DNA from: Mycobacterium colombiense
Lineage (GTDB): Bacteria > Actinomycetota > Actinomycetes > Mycobacteriales > Mycobacteriaceae
Direction: 5' to 3'
Assembly (NCBI RefSeq): GCF_001953985.1
Contig: NZ_MBEI01000028.1
Location: forward strand, 56,965-120,964
Length of the DNA: 64,000 nt
The notes below the pieces were generated by a model. The model was not told the origin of the DNA. It saw only the letters and a list, made by a program, of their open reading frames with translations, and did no database searches. Every line of letters starts with the position of its first letter. Position 1 is the first letter of the stretch. Shown one piece after another: positions 30,270-38,396 of the stretch. The translations under genes were made by a program, and so were the position numbers.

Positions 30270-30605
30270 CTATCGGGACTTCGCCGGGTCGTGGCCCCAG
30301 TTCATCAACGAGTATCGCCACGGGCTGTCGTCGATCTTGCCGTCCGGGCGTTGCGCCAGGTGGCGTTTGGCGTAGCCGACCACCTTTCGCATGTGCGCGT
30401 AGTCGGCGTCGGTGAGGTCGGCACGTTTGGCCCTGAGTATCTCGACGATGTGCCGGCCACTGGCGTGGCCGGTTGACTCGTCACCGTCCTGCTTTTGGCC
30501 GACGCTCTTGGATTCCTCGGTGCCGAGCCACTTTTCCAGCTCGCGTGCTGTCATGTTGACGGTGTCGCGGAAGCGATCCCAGGTGGTTTGTTGGTCATCG
30601 GTCAT
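30270..30605 (-). CDS. DUF3140 family protein
   Basis: This 111-residue soluble protein contains the DUF3140 pattern WDRFRDTVNMTARELEKWL (about 9-27), HIVEILRAKRADLTD (about 52) and YAKRHLAQRP (about 77), ending in SLMNWGHDP. These proteins often sit beside DUF2945 genes and are thought to be stress-related; the molecular role is unknown. It is the last gene of a three-gene cluster, 32 bases after the DUF2945 gene. Confidence 0.85.
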   Translation of the reverse strand: MTDDQQTTWDRFRDTVNMTARELEKWLGTEESKSVGQKQDGDESTGHASGRHIVEILRAKRADLTDADYAHMRKVVGYAKRHLAQRPDGKIDDSPWRYSLMNWGHDPAKSR

Positions 30606-30637
30606 GGTCAGTCCTCGTGGATCGGCGTTCACGCGAA

Positions 30638-30853
30638 TCACTTTGCGCGGCGCAGCGCATCCGGCTTGTGCACCGCGTCCGCGCCCGTCTTGTCGCTGCG
30701 CACCCTGTACTGCGGCTCGTCCTTGGACGCCCGCACCGTGCGTCCGGCGGCTTCGGTGTCCGAGGTGATTTTGCCTTCGACCGTGCCCCGGACCGTGGTG
30801 CCGTGGCTTTGCCACTCGACCTTGTCGCCCTTGTTGAATTCATTGTCGCTCAT
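30638..30853 (-). CDS. DUF2945 (Tudor-like) small protein
   Basis: This 71-residue protein consists of one small beta-barrel domain: KGDKVEWQSHGTTVRGTVEG (8-27) and then EPQYRVRSDKTGADAVHKP. This family is annotated as hypervirulence-associated Tudor-like in fungi and bacteria, but its bacterial role is not defined. It overlaps the upstream gene by 4 bases and precedes the DUF3140 gene. Confidence 0.87.
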   Translation of the reverse strand: MSDNEFNKGDKVEWQSHGTTVRGTVEGKITSDTEAAGRTVRASKDEPQYRVRSDKTGADAVHKPDALRRAK

Positions 30854-31287
30854 CGGGAGTCGCCTTTCGCCGATTCATCACTGGGGGACGCGGTGTGGGC
30901 CGGGTGGCCGGCGGTGCGGCGGCGCTGTTTCAGTGCCATCTCGTGGACATGGCGGCGACCGTCGGTGAGTCGGGTCCGCACCAGCTGTTCGGTCTCCTTG
31001 AAGCAGCGGTAGTAGCCGTCGTCATACTCCTCGACGACCTGAAAGCTCCACCGGCCGGCCAAGACATTGCGTCCGATCAGCTCGCTACTGATGTGTCGCG
31101 CCAGCTCGGCCTGGCCGATGTCGTCCAGCTGCGCCACCGCCTCGTCGAGTTGCAGGTCGGCGCGACCGGTGAGCTGGTGGAAGGAATACAAATGCCCGCG
31201 GGCACGCTCGATGGTTTCCAGCGCCTCGGTCACTCGCCCTACCGCCTGCGCGACGCCGTCAAAGTCGGCACTCGCTCCGTCACTCAT
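30850..31287 (-). CDS. Conserved hypothetical protein of a stress-type cluster
   Basis: This 145-residue soluble protein is predicted to be mainly helical, with EALETIERARGHLYSFHQLT (about 21-40) and a conserved-looking VEEYDDGYYRCFKETEQL (about 84). I do not recognise the family beyond similarity to hypothetical proteins. It is the first gene of the unit with DUF2945 and DUF3140, overlapping the former by 4 bases. An inverted repeat lies 51 bases upstream of its start. Confidence 0.75.
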   Translation of the reverse strand: MSDGASADFDGVAQAVGRVTEALETIERARGHLYSFHQLTGRADLQLDEAVAQLDDIGQAELARHISSELIGRNVLAGRWSFQVVEEYDDGYYRCFKETEQLVRTRLTDGRRHVHEMALKQRRRTAGHPAHTASPSDESAKGDSR

Positions 31288-31337
31288 CGCATTCCTCCCC
31301 CGCGCTGGCCTATGGCATTCCCGCCGTGAGGGTCACC

Positions 31338-31359
31338 GAATCGCCGGAATCAGCGATTC
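31338..31359. promoter_or_regulatory. Inverted repeat upstream of the DUF cluster
   Basis: GAATCGC and GCGATTC are perfect 7-base arms around an 8-base spacer. It lies between the minus-strand cluster (start 31287) and the plus-strand small membrane gene (start 31449), so it could serve either promoter. Confidence 0.4.
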
Positions 31360-31448
31360 ATAAAGTGAATGGTTAAGAGTTTGGTGGGAGCTGTGCGCGG
31401 CGCGGCCAGGCGGTTTGAACGAGTGCGCCCCGGGTATCTGGTGTGACG

Positions 31449-31673
31449 ATGACTGTGATCGAGACTTCCCGGCGCCTCGGGCGCGCGGAGCGCAAAGTAC
31501 TGCGCCTGCAACGACGTCTGTGGCTTGCGCAGGTGGCCATGTGGCCCGCCGTGATCGTCCTGGCGGTCCTGCTGGTGGGTGGTGTGCTCTGGGTGGTGCG
31601 GCGGAGGTCAACCGGTGGTCGGCATGCCGCGGCTGAAGCGGCCAACGCCCCGGCGGGCGAATACACCCCATGA
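31449..31673 (+). CDS. Small membrane protein, unknown
   Basis: This 74-residue protein has an Arg-rich N-terminal helix (RLGRAERKVLRLQRRLW), one transmembrane helix (about 32-52, VAMWPAVIVLAVLLVGGVLW) and an Arg-rich then Ala-rich tail. Its 3' end overlaps the convergent DUF2784 gene by 66 bases, which lowers confidence. GTG at 31443 is an alternative start. Confidence 0.5.
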   Translation: MTVIETSRRLGRAERKVLRLQRRLWLAQVAMWPAVIVLAVLLVGGVLWVVRRRSTGGRHAAAEAANAPAGEYTP

Positions 31674-31997
31674 GACGGCGGCGGCGGTGAACGCGAGCGC
31701 CTGCGCGGCGCCGACGCGGCCGGACGGCACGAAACATCCCGTCACGTAACGGTCGATGAATCCGGACGTGGGCAGCGGATCCATCCCCGCGCGGCGGCGC
31801 GCCCACGATTCCACCGACGTCAACGGGCAGCGCAGCCCGAGCACCACGACGGCGACGCCCCAGGCAACCGCCGGCACGTGCAGCACGATGGTCCTCGGCC
31901 AGCGCAACGCCAGGAAGCCCCCGCTCGGCACGTACAGCAGGTATGCCAAATGTGCGCCGACGGTCACCGCGACGACAGCGACGTAAGGCTTGCGCAC
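31608..31997 (-). CDS. DUF2784 membrane protein
   Basis: This 129-residue protein has three or four helices: YVAVVAVTVGAHLAYLLYVP (about 5-24), IVLHVPAVAWGVAVVVLGL (about 37-55) and AQALAFTAAAVSWGVF (about 98-113). CPLTSVESWARRRAG is typical of the family. The function is unknown. It lies 36 bases after the Rieske gene on the same strand, so it may be the last gene of the carotenoid operon. Confidence 0.8.
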   Translation of the reverse strand: MRKPYVAVVAVTVGAHLAYLLYVPSGGFLALRWPRTIVLHVPAVAWGVAVVVLGLRCPLTSVESWARRRAGMDPLPTSGFIDRYVTGCFVPSGRVGAAQALAFTAAAVSWGVFARRGVGRFSRGMPTTG

Positions 31998-32033
31998 GGT
32001 TGAATTCTTCCACGCGCGGCGCTCGGCGCCCGG

Positions 32034-33044
32034 CTACGCGAGTCCGGCGCGGACGTGGTAGCGGCGTTCGGCGTAGGCGAGGTCGTCGCGCCAGAGTTTG
32101 GTGGCCGCATAGCGCATGACGGGTGTGATCAGCCGTTCTGCCCGGGAGGCGTGTGCGAAGCCGGGCCGGTCCGAATGCGCGATGGTGGCCTCCAGGACGG
32201 CGGTGCGGGGCCGGCCGTCGGGGCCCGAACCCATTGGCGTCGCGTGGGTTTCGACGACGCTGCCGGTTCCCTCGCCGTCCACGATCCGCATGACGACGGT
32301 GCGTGCCTCCGGGCAGCTGAATTCCGCGACGACGGGCACCCCCAGGCGTCCCATCCGGAATGTCACCGCCACCAGGAATCGGTCGACCTGTTCGGTGGGC
32401 GTCGTGAGCACGTCGAGCCGGGTGAACGAGTAGGGGTGGTACCACGCGCCGTGCCAGGGATCGAGCCGGTTGGCGATGATGTCGCTCGGCTCGCACACCC
32501 CCTCCATGCGGGCGACCGCGCTCAGGGTGTCGCCGGTCGGCCGTTGCCCAAGCACCGGCCGGTCCAGCGGTTGCTCCTTGCCCACCGTGTCGAGCCGCAC
32601 CCACGCGAGCACCCCGTCGTCGTGACTGGGCAGCGGGCTCCAGCCGAACTCGCGAGTGTGGCCGTCCAGCGTCAGCCCGTGCCACCGGCAGATCAGCGCG
32701 CCCCGGTGCACGGTGCCGGTCGCGAGGTCGGCGCCCAAATGGGGACAACTGCGCGGCCCCACGCACAGCCGGCCCTGTTCGTCACGCCAGGCGACGACGT
32801 CGACACCGGCGACGCGCGTGCCGAAGGGCCGCCCCCCGGGCACCCGGTCGCTGGCGGCGAAGGCGTACCAGTTGCCGGTGGGCTTGCGCTGGGCGCGCTG
32901 CAGCGCGCCCTCGATGATGGCGGGCTGTGCGTCGCGGTACGTCGGGCGCTGATCTGCCCATGACGTGCGCGGGATCACCTGCAGCGGCCAATCTTTGGCC
33001 CGCACGGCGGACAGGCGTTGCTGAAGCTGATCGCGAATCTTCAT
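32034..33044 (-). CDS. Rieske [2Fe-2S] protein/oxygenase-like, carotenoid cluster
   Basis: This 336-residue protein has an N-terminal Rieske domain with the cluster ligands in CPHLGAD and CRWHGL (about residues 91 and 111). A C-terminal domain of the DUF5914 kind follows, with VCEPSDIIANRLDPWHGAWY resembling a mononuclear-iron centre. A redox step on the carotenoid, such as ring hydroxylation, is the contextual inference. It overlaps crtU by 4 bases. No dedicated ferredoxin or reductase gene is adjacent. Confidence 0.85.
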   Translation of the reverse strand: MKIRDQLQQRLSAVRAKDWPLQVIPRTSWADQRPTYRDAQPAIIEGALQRAQRKPTGNWYAFAASDRVPGGRPFGTRVAGVDVVAWRDEQGRLCVGPRSCPHLGADLATGTVHRGALICRWHGLTLDGHTREFGWSPLPSHDDGVLAWVRLDTVGKEQPLDRPVLGQRPTGDTLSAVARMEGVCEPSDIIANRLDPWHGAWYHPYSFTRLDVLTTPTEQVDRFLVAVTFRMGRLGVPVVAEFSCPEARTVVMRIVDGEGTGSVVETHATPMGSGPDGRPRTAVLEATIAHSDRPGFAHASRAERLITPVMRYAATKLWRDDLAYAERRYHVRAGLA

Positions 33045-34567
33045 GATCGGCTGGCTCTTTCGCGGGCGGCAAGCCATCGCAGCAGTGGTGACCGGCCTTG
33101 GGTGGGTACCGTGGCCAACGGGTGTCCGGCTAAACCCCATCGTTGCAGGAGTCGGTTGGCGGCGCACCAGCCGGTTGTTGCGGCCCGCTCCATCAGTGCC
33201 ACCGGCAGGTCGATGCGGATGGCGTCGCCGGCCAGCAGCAGGCCCGGCGTGGGCGTGATGATCGGGGGCCGGTGGGGATAGGAGCCGGGCGAGAACAGCG
33301 GACAGTCGCTGCGATGCAGCAGCTTCTCGTGGACGATCTGTGCCGCGGCGGTTTCGGGATACACCCGGTGCAGTTGTCGTAGCGCGGCGGCGCGCGACGG
33401 CGCGGAATCCAATGCGTACGAGTGCAACTCGACGACCGAACCGCGGTGCGCGGCGGCCCAGTCGCGCGCCTCGCGTTCGTAGCGCTCCAGCACGCTGATG
33501 TTGTCGAGCGGTTCGTGGCCGGCCGTGCCCAGGAACGCCGGCCGGTGCGCCGCGACCGGGCGGTCGAGCCACAGCCGGTGCACGGCGAACGGCGGCGCGG
33601 TGCGCAGCCGCGCTATCTGGGCGCGCCAGTCGTCGGTGCCCAGGTCGCTGGACGCCGCAACGATCCGCTGCAAACCCGCGATGTCGGTGGCCAATACGAC
33701 GGCGTCGACGTCGGGGTGGTCGTCGGAATCGGTGTGCACCCGAAAGGTCTTCGCCGGCTCCGCGTCGATGCGCAGGACCTTGGTGGCGAGCCGGAACCGC
33801 ACGCCTTGCCCTTCGAGATAGCCGCGCAACGGCTGCCAGAGCGCGCCGTCGTAGTTCGCCGACGGCACGTCGAAGATCAGGCCTTCGGAGGACCCCAGGA
33901 AGTAGATGTGAAACATGGTCGCCAGCTCGGCCGCGGAAAGCTGGGCGGGGTCGGCGAAGAAGCTGCGGGAGAACACCTCGAACGCCAGATGCCTTGCCGC
34001 CTCGGGGAATCGGATGTCTTTGAGGAACGTCGCGGCATCGGTGTCATCCAGGCGCTGGTAGGTGCCGGGCACCGATACGGCGGCCAGCGGTGCGGCCGCG
34101 CGGGCGTCGATGCGGGTGAAGTCGCGAAGCCGGAACGTGGGACTGCGCGCCGCGAAGACCACGGCGTTCCACGGTGGGGTGCGCGGCAGCCCGCGGAAGC
34201 TGTCGCGCCGGCCCGCCCCGTCGATCAGCGGGTAATCCTCGACGGGGGTCAGCATCCGCAATTGCGGGTCGATCCTCTCCAGCAGGGCGCGCAGGTTGTA
34301 GTACTGCCGGAAGAACGCGTGGAAGCCGCGGTTCATCGCGAGCTCGGCGCCGCCGTCCCGCTCGGTCCACCCGCCCACCCGGCCGCCCAGATAGGGCTCG
34401 CTTTCGATGACCTGGACGGCGACGCCGCGCTCGGCCAGCCCGGTGGCGGCGCTCAGCCCGGCGATCCCGCCGCCGACGACGGCCACCCGCGGGCGCGATT
34501 CCAGCGCGTCGGCGTCGGGCAATCCCGTTGGCGCGGCGAAGGTTCGGCGATGCCGGTCGGCGCTCAT
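33041..34567 (-). CDS. crtU: Carotenoid desaturase/methyl-migrating enzyme (beta-carotene to isorenieratene)
   Basis: This 508-residue FAD enzyme is of the phytoene-desaturase superfamily. The FAD motif is VAVVGGGIAGLSAATGLAER (about 28-47), the Arg-rich segment is YLGGRVGGWTE, and the CrtU-type block is MNRGFHAFFRQYYNLRALLE (about 78-97). The C-terminal FAD segment is GLLLAGDAIRIDLPVALMER. It should aromatise the beta-rings with methyl migration to give isorenieratene (leprotene), the pigment reported for several mycobacteria. It overlaps both neighbours by 4 bases. Confidence 0.9.
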   Translation of the reverse strand: MSADRHRRTFAAPTGLPDADALESRPRVAVVGGGIAGLSAATGLAERGVAVQVIESEPYLGGRVGGWTERDGGAELAMNRGFHAFFRQYYNLRALLERIDPQLRMLTPVEDYPLIDGAGRRDSFRGLPRTPPWNAVVFAARSPTFRLRDFTRIDARAAAPLAAVSVPGTYQRLDDTDAATFLKDIRFPEAARHLAFEVFSRSFFADPAQLSAAELATMFHIYFLGSSEGLIFDVPSANYDGALWQPLRGYLEGQGVRFRLATKVLRIDAEPAKTFRVHTDSDDHPDVDAVVLATDIAGLQRIVAASSDLGTDDWRAQIARLRTAPPFAVHRLWLDRPVAAHRPAFLGTAGHEPLDNISVLERYEREARDWAAAHRGSVVELHSYALDSAPSRAAALRQLHRVYPETAAAQIVHEKLLHRSDCPLFSPGSYPHRPPIITPTPGLLLAGDAIRIDLPVALMERAATTGWCAANRLLQRWGLAGHPLATVPTQGRSPLLRWLAARERASRS

Positions 34568-35283
34568 CGCGGCGCATCCGCCAGGAAGGTGTGCACGATG
34601 TTGGCTTCCCAGCCGGGCATCGTTTCACTGTGCACCGCGGTGAAGCCGGCGTCGGCGAGCCGAGCCCGAAAGCGCGCGGCGCCGTCGAATGCCAGCACGC
34701 TGCGCCACAGGTAGCGGTACAGCCCCGTGTCGCGGGTGCGCCACCACCCGGCGGGGATGATGATGCCCCAGCACACGGCGTGCCAGATGCGGGTGGCCGC
34801 GGGGGAGTCGCGCACCGAATATTCGTGCACCGCCAGCGTGCCGCCCGGCCGCAACAGCTCGCGGAACTTGCGCAGCTGTGCGTCGCGGTCGGCGACGTTG
34901 CGGATCAGGTAGGCGGCCAGGATGCCGTCGAACGGCCCGGTGATCCCGTGCTCGGCCAGTTGTTCGACCGGGGTGTGGACGAAGCGCACCGAGGCGGGCC
35001 AGTCCTTCGCACGCGCCGCGTCGAGCATCCCGCGCGAGGCGTCCACGGCGACGATGTCGGCCTCGGGCGCGACGGCGAGCAGCGCGGCCGTCGAGGCACC
35101 CGTGCCGCACCCGGCGTCGAGCAACCGTAATCCCTTGCCGCCGCCGGGAATCCGCATCCGCCGGGCCGACAGGGACAGCTGAGCGTGGTAGCCGGGGCTG
35201 GCGCCGACCAGGCGATCGTAGGCCGGCGCACCCGCGTCGAACGCGGCCGCCAACTCGCCGGGCCCCGCGTCACCGACGCGCAC
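34564..35283 (-). CDS. SAM-dependent methyltransferase (UbiE-like) in the crt operon
   Basis: This 239-residue class I methyltransferase has motif I LRLLDAGCGTGASTAAL (about 52-68), the VAVDASRGML acidic loop and GILAAYLIRNVADRDA (about 121). It overlaps crtYd by 14 bases and crtU by 4 bases, so it is firmly part of the carotenoid operon. The substrate may be a hydroxylated carotenoid or a quinone-like molecule; sequence alone does not decide. Confidence 0.87.
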   Translation of the reverse strand: MRVGDAGPGELAAAFDAGAPAYDRLVGASPGYHAQLSLSARRMRIPGGGKGLRLLDAGCGTGASTAALLAVAPEADIVAVDASRGMLDAARAKDWPASVRFVHTPVEQLAEHGITGPFDGILAAYLIRNVADRDAQLRKFRELLRPGGTLAVHEYSVRDSPAATRIWHAVCWGIIIPAGWWRTRDTGLYRYLWRSVLAFDGAARFRARLADAGFTAVHSETMPGWEANIVHTFLADAPR

Positions 35284-35581
35284 GTTGCCGTTCCCACAGC
35301 AGCAGCACCGCGGTGACCAACGCGAAGCCGAACAGAAAATCTTCGACCGGGATGTCGAACGGGAACCGCACGCCGCTCAGCTGCCGATCGTCGTAGCTGA
35401 CGATGGGGGAGCTGAGTTTGGTCAGCCACCCGTCAACCGGGATCTGGAACCCGAGCACGATCAGCATCGACAGCCAGTACGCCGGCCGCCGGAAGAGCCC
35501 GGTTCGCAGCACCGCCAATTCCAGTGCGAAGACCAGCAATACCGCCAGCGCGGCCGGCAGGGCGTAGCCGACGCCGGTCAT
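35270..35581 (-). CDS. crtYd: Lycopene cyclase, second small subunit
   Basis: This 103-residue, three-helix membrane protein is half of the heterodimeric actinobacterial lycopene cyclase, which closes both psi-ends of lycopene to beta-rings. The catalytic-type motif is FPFDIPVEDFLFG (about 74-86; the PxED of this family). ATG at 35581 overlaps the end of crtYc by 4 bases. Confidence 0.92.
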   Translation of the reverse strand: MTGVGYALPAALAVLLVFALELAVLRTGLFRRPAYWLSMLIVLGFQIPVDGWLTKLSSPIVSYDDRQLSGVRFPFDIPVEDFLFGFALVTAVLLLWERQRARR

Positions 35582-35901
35582 CGCCGATGCACCTTTTCCA
35601 GGATGGTGGTCACGGCGTTGTAGGTCAGCAACGCGCACACCGGGATGACGAGGAAGAACAGCACCTCTTCGATTGGCACCCGGAACGGGATGCTCAGGCC
35701 GCACAGATAGTTGCGGTCGTAGGTCCACACGTGCGCGGCCACTGCGATCTCATCCCAGACCAAAAAGACCGCCGCAACCGGCACGACCGCCTTGATGACC
35801 CGCCGCCACTGCCGGTACACGCCGGGGCCGAAGATTTCCAGCGGAGCGGTGATCACCAGGCATGCGGCGAGCACCGCCAGGTATTGCCACCGATCGCTCA
35901 T
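35578..35901 (-). CDS. crtYc: Lycopene cyclase, first small subunit
   Basis: This 107-residue membrane protein begins MSDRWQYLAVLAACLVITAP and carries IPFRVPIEEVLFF (about 73-85), the PxEE motif of CrtYc. It works with CrtYd. It overlaps crtB by 4 bases and crtYd by 4 bases, consistent with equal synthesis of the subunits. Confidence 0.92.
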   Translation of the reverse strand: MSDRWQYLAVLAACLVITAPLEIFGPGVYRQWRRVIKAVVPVAAVFLVWDEIAVAAHVWTYDRNYLCGLSIPFRVPIEEVLFFLVIPVCALLTYNAVTTILEKVHRR

Positions 35902-36848
35902 GCGGCCCCCGATTGACGAACGCCCCGTGCGCTGTTTCGCGCCCGCCACGACCGTATCAGCCCCGCGCCGGCGACCCGTAGCCGTCGCGCCGTCCCGACG
36001 GTGGCCCGGTGATCGAACACCGCGAAGTCGCTTCTTTCGATGCAGTCCAAGATCTCTGAATACAGAGCCGCCGCGGTCGCCACGCATGGTCGCGAGCGGC
36101 GGGCGAGCGTGTCGATTCCGCTCGTGGCGAATCGGTAGGTCTGCCAAGCGATTTCGTGCTGGGCGATCAGGGCGCGGCGCACCCGTGGATCGGTGCGGCG
36201 CTGCGCGTGGCACCACATCAGCAGCTCTCGGTCGACGCCGTCGGCGGCCAGTTCGTCGGCCGGCAGGTAGACCCGGCCGCGCTGCAGGTCCTCATCGACG
36301 TCGCGCAGGAAATTCGTCAGCTGAAACGCCCGGCCCAGGGCCGCGGCGTACGGCGCGGCTTCCTGCACCGGCGTGACGGTGCCCAATATCGGAAGCACTT
36401 GCAGCCCAATGGCTTCCGCGGAGCCCCGCATGTAGTGGTTGAGGGCGTTGCGGTCGGGATAGTCGGTGACCGTGAGGTCCATCCGCATCGAAGCCAGGAA
36501 GTCCTCGAACAGATCCGCGCTGATCCGGTAGCGCCGCACGGTGTCGGTGACCGCGGCGACCAGCGGATCCTCCAGATGCGCTCCGTCGGAGAAGAAGCGC
36601 TCCGCGAGCTGCTGCAGCCGTAGGCCTCGGGCGTCGGCGCCGACCTGCGGGTCGAGGACGTCGAGGATGTCGTCGGCGTAACGGGCGAAGCCGTACAGCG
36701 CGTGCACCGGGGGCCGCTGGTCGGGCGCGAGCAGCCGGGTGGCCAGGAAGAAGGTGCGGCCATGGGCGGCATTGAGTTCGCGGCATCGCCGGTATCCGTC
36801 GCGCAGCCGCGGATCGGCGATTCCGGCCGCGGTCAACTCGCCGCGCAT
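35898..36848 (-). CDS. crtB: Phytoene synthase
   Basis: This 316-residue squalene/phytoene-synthase-family enzyme joins two geranylgeranyl diphosphates to phytoene. The two Asp-rich motifs are YADDILDVLD (about 57) and FLRDVDEDLQRGRVYLP (about 180). The ATG start shares one base with the crtI stop codon (TGATG); GTG three bases earlier is possible. Confidence 0.95.
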   Translation of the reverse strand: MRGELTAAGIADPRLRDGYRRCRELNAAHGRTFFLATRLLAPDQRPPVHALYGFARYADDILDVLDPQVGADARGLRLQQLAERFFSDGAHLEDPLVAAVTDTVRRYRISADLFEDFLASMRMDLTVTDYPDRNALNHYMRGSAEAIGLQVLPILGTVTPVQEAAPYAAALGRAFQLTNFLRDVDEDLQRGRVYLPADELAADGVDRELLMWCHAQRRTDPRVRRALIAQHEIAWQTYRFATSGIDTLARRSRPCVATAAALYSEILDCIERSDFAVFDHRATVGTARRLRVAGAGLIRSWRARNSARGVRQSGAA

Positions 36849-38368
36849 CACGGCAGCCCCGCCTTCATGTCGATGTGCGCGGCCGATCGCGTGGTGGTGC
36901 CGGTAACGCGGTCGGCGGCGAGCCGCCCGGAGATCAGCGTGGTCGGCACGCCGACGCCGGGCACCGTGGAAGACCCTGCGAGCACGGCATTGTCGATGCC
37001 ACGCACCATGTTGCCCGGCCGGAACGGGCCCGTCTGACCGAACGTGTGGGCGAGCGCGAACGGACTGCCGGCCGCCATGCCCTGCCGCGCCCAGTCGACC
37101 GGTGTGACGACACCCAAAACCGTTGCGTCTTGCGGCAAACCGGGTAGCAGCCGGTCGGCGACGTGCGAGATCATGTCCTCGACGTAGGCGCCGCCGGTAT
37201 TGGCCCAGTCGATGGTGCCCCGCTCGAGGTTCGGCGCCGGCGCGAGCACGTAGAGCAGGTCACGTCCCTCGGGGGCCACGGTCGGGTCGCTGGCCGTCGG
37301 CCGGGTGACCAACAGGGACGGGTCGCTCATGAGTTTTCCGTCGTCGACGATGTCGGTGAATGTCTGATCCCATGCCTCGCCGAACAGGATGGTGTGGTGG
37401 GCCGTCCCCGATGCGACGGCGGGACAACCCAGGTGCGCGACGACGGCCGAGGGCGAGGGCCGCAGCCGCACCGCGCGACGCGGTGTGCGGCCCAGCAGCG
37501 CGTAGGTCTGCGGCAGCTCGGTGGTCAGCACCACCGCGTCGCAGGCGATGCGCCCGGTCTGCTCGGTCACCACCGCGCTGACCCGGCCGCCGGCGCGTTC
37601 GAGCGCGGTAACCGTTGCGCCGTAACAGAATCGGACGCCGGCGCCGGCGGCGGCCGCGGCCAGTGCGTCGGGCAGCGCGCGCACGCCCCCGCGCGGAAAC
37701 ACCACGCCCGAGATCGTGTCCATGTAGGCGATCACCGCGTACACCGCCAGCGCGTCGCGCGGCGCCACGCCGGCGTACAGCGACTGGAAGGTGAAGATCC
37801 GCCGCAACCGTGGGTCGCTGATGTACCGCTTGACCATCCGGTCCCACTTGCGGAAGCCGCCGATCGCGGTCAGCTGCGCCAACTGCGGGGTGAGCAGCGA
37901 CAGCGGGGAATCGAAGTTCGCGGCGATGAAGCCGTCGAATTCGGTGCGGTACAACCGCGTCAACCACTTCCGGAGCCGCCGGTATCCCGCTGCCTGCCCG
38001 AAGCCAGCGAACTCTGCGACGGCGTCGGCCATCCGGTTCTCGTCACTGTGCACGTCCAGCGCACTGCCGTCGGCGAACACGGCGCGGTAGGCCGGGTCGA
38101 GCGTCAACAGCTCCATGCGGTCCCGCAGTCGCTCGCCCACGGCCGCGAGTGTCTCGTCGATGATGTCCGGCATGGTGAGCACCGTCGGCCCGGTGTCGAT
38201 CCGGTAGCCGTCGATGTCGAGACGACCGGCCCGCCCGCCCGGCCACTGCTCGCGCTCCACCACCGTCACCGCGCGCCCGCGGCCGGCCAGGTGCAGCGCC
38301 GCGGAAAGTCCGGCCAGGCCGGCGCCGACCACCACCACGTGATCTCCGCGCCCCTCGATGGTCCGCAT
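36848..38368 (-). CDS. crtI: Phytoene desaturase
   Basis: This 506-residue FAD-dependent desaturase converts phytoene to lycopene. The N-terminal dinucleotide motif is VVVVGAGLAGLSAALHLAGR (about 12-31), with WPGGRAGRLDIDGYRIDTGP after it. The C-terminal signature is NAVLAGSSTVPGVGVPTTLI. ATG at 38368 is chosen because GGGGAG lies about ten bases upstream; an upstream start at 38422 would overlap crtE by 26 bases. Confidence 0.95.
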   Translation of the reverse strand: MRTIEGRGDHVVVVGAGLAGLSAALHLAGRGRAVTVVEREQWPGGRAGRLDIDGYRIDTGPTVLTMPDIIDETLAAVGERLRDRMELLTLDPAYRAVFADGSALDVHSDENRMADAVAEFAGFGQAAGYRRLRKWLTRLYRTEFDGFIAANFDSPLSLLTPQLAQLTAIGGFRKWDRMVKRYISDPRLRRIFTFQSLYAGVAPRDALAVYAVIAYMDTISGVVFPRGGVRALPDALAAAAAGAGVRFCYGATVTALERAGGRVSAVVTEQTGRIACDAVVLTTELPQTYALLGRTPRRAVRLRPSPSAVVAHLGCPAVASGTAHHTILFGEAWDQTFTDIVDDGKLMSDPSLLVTRPTASDPTVAPEGRDLLYVLAPAPNLERGTIDWANTGGAYVEDMISHVADRLLPGLPQDATVLGVVTPVDWARQGMAAGSPFALAHTFGQTGPFRPGNMVRGIDNAVLAGSSTVPGVGVPTTLISGRLAADRVTGTTTRSAAHIDMKAGLP

Positions 38369-38396
38369 GATCAACAGGCTCCCCGGTCGGTGCTGC

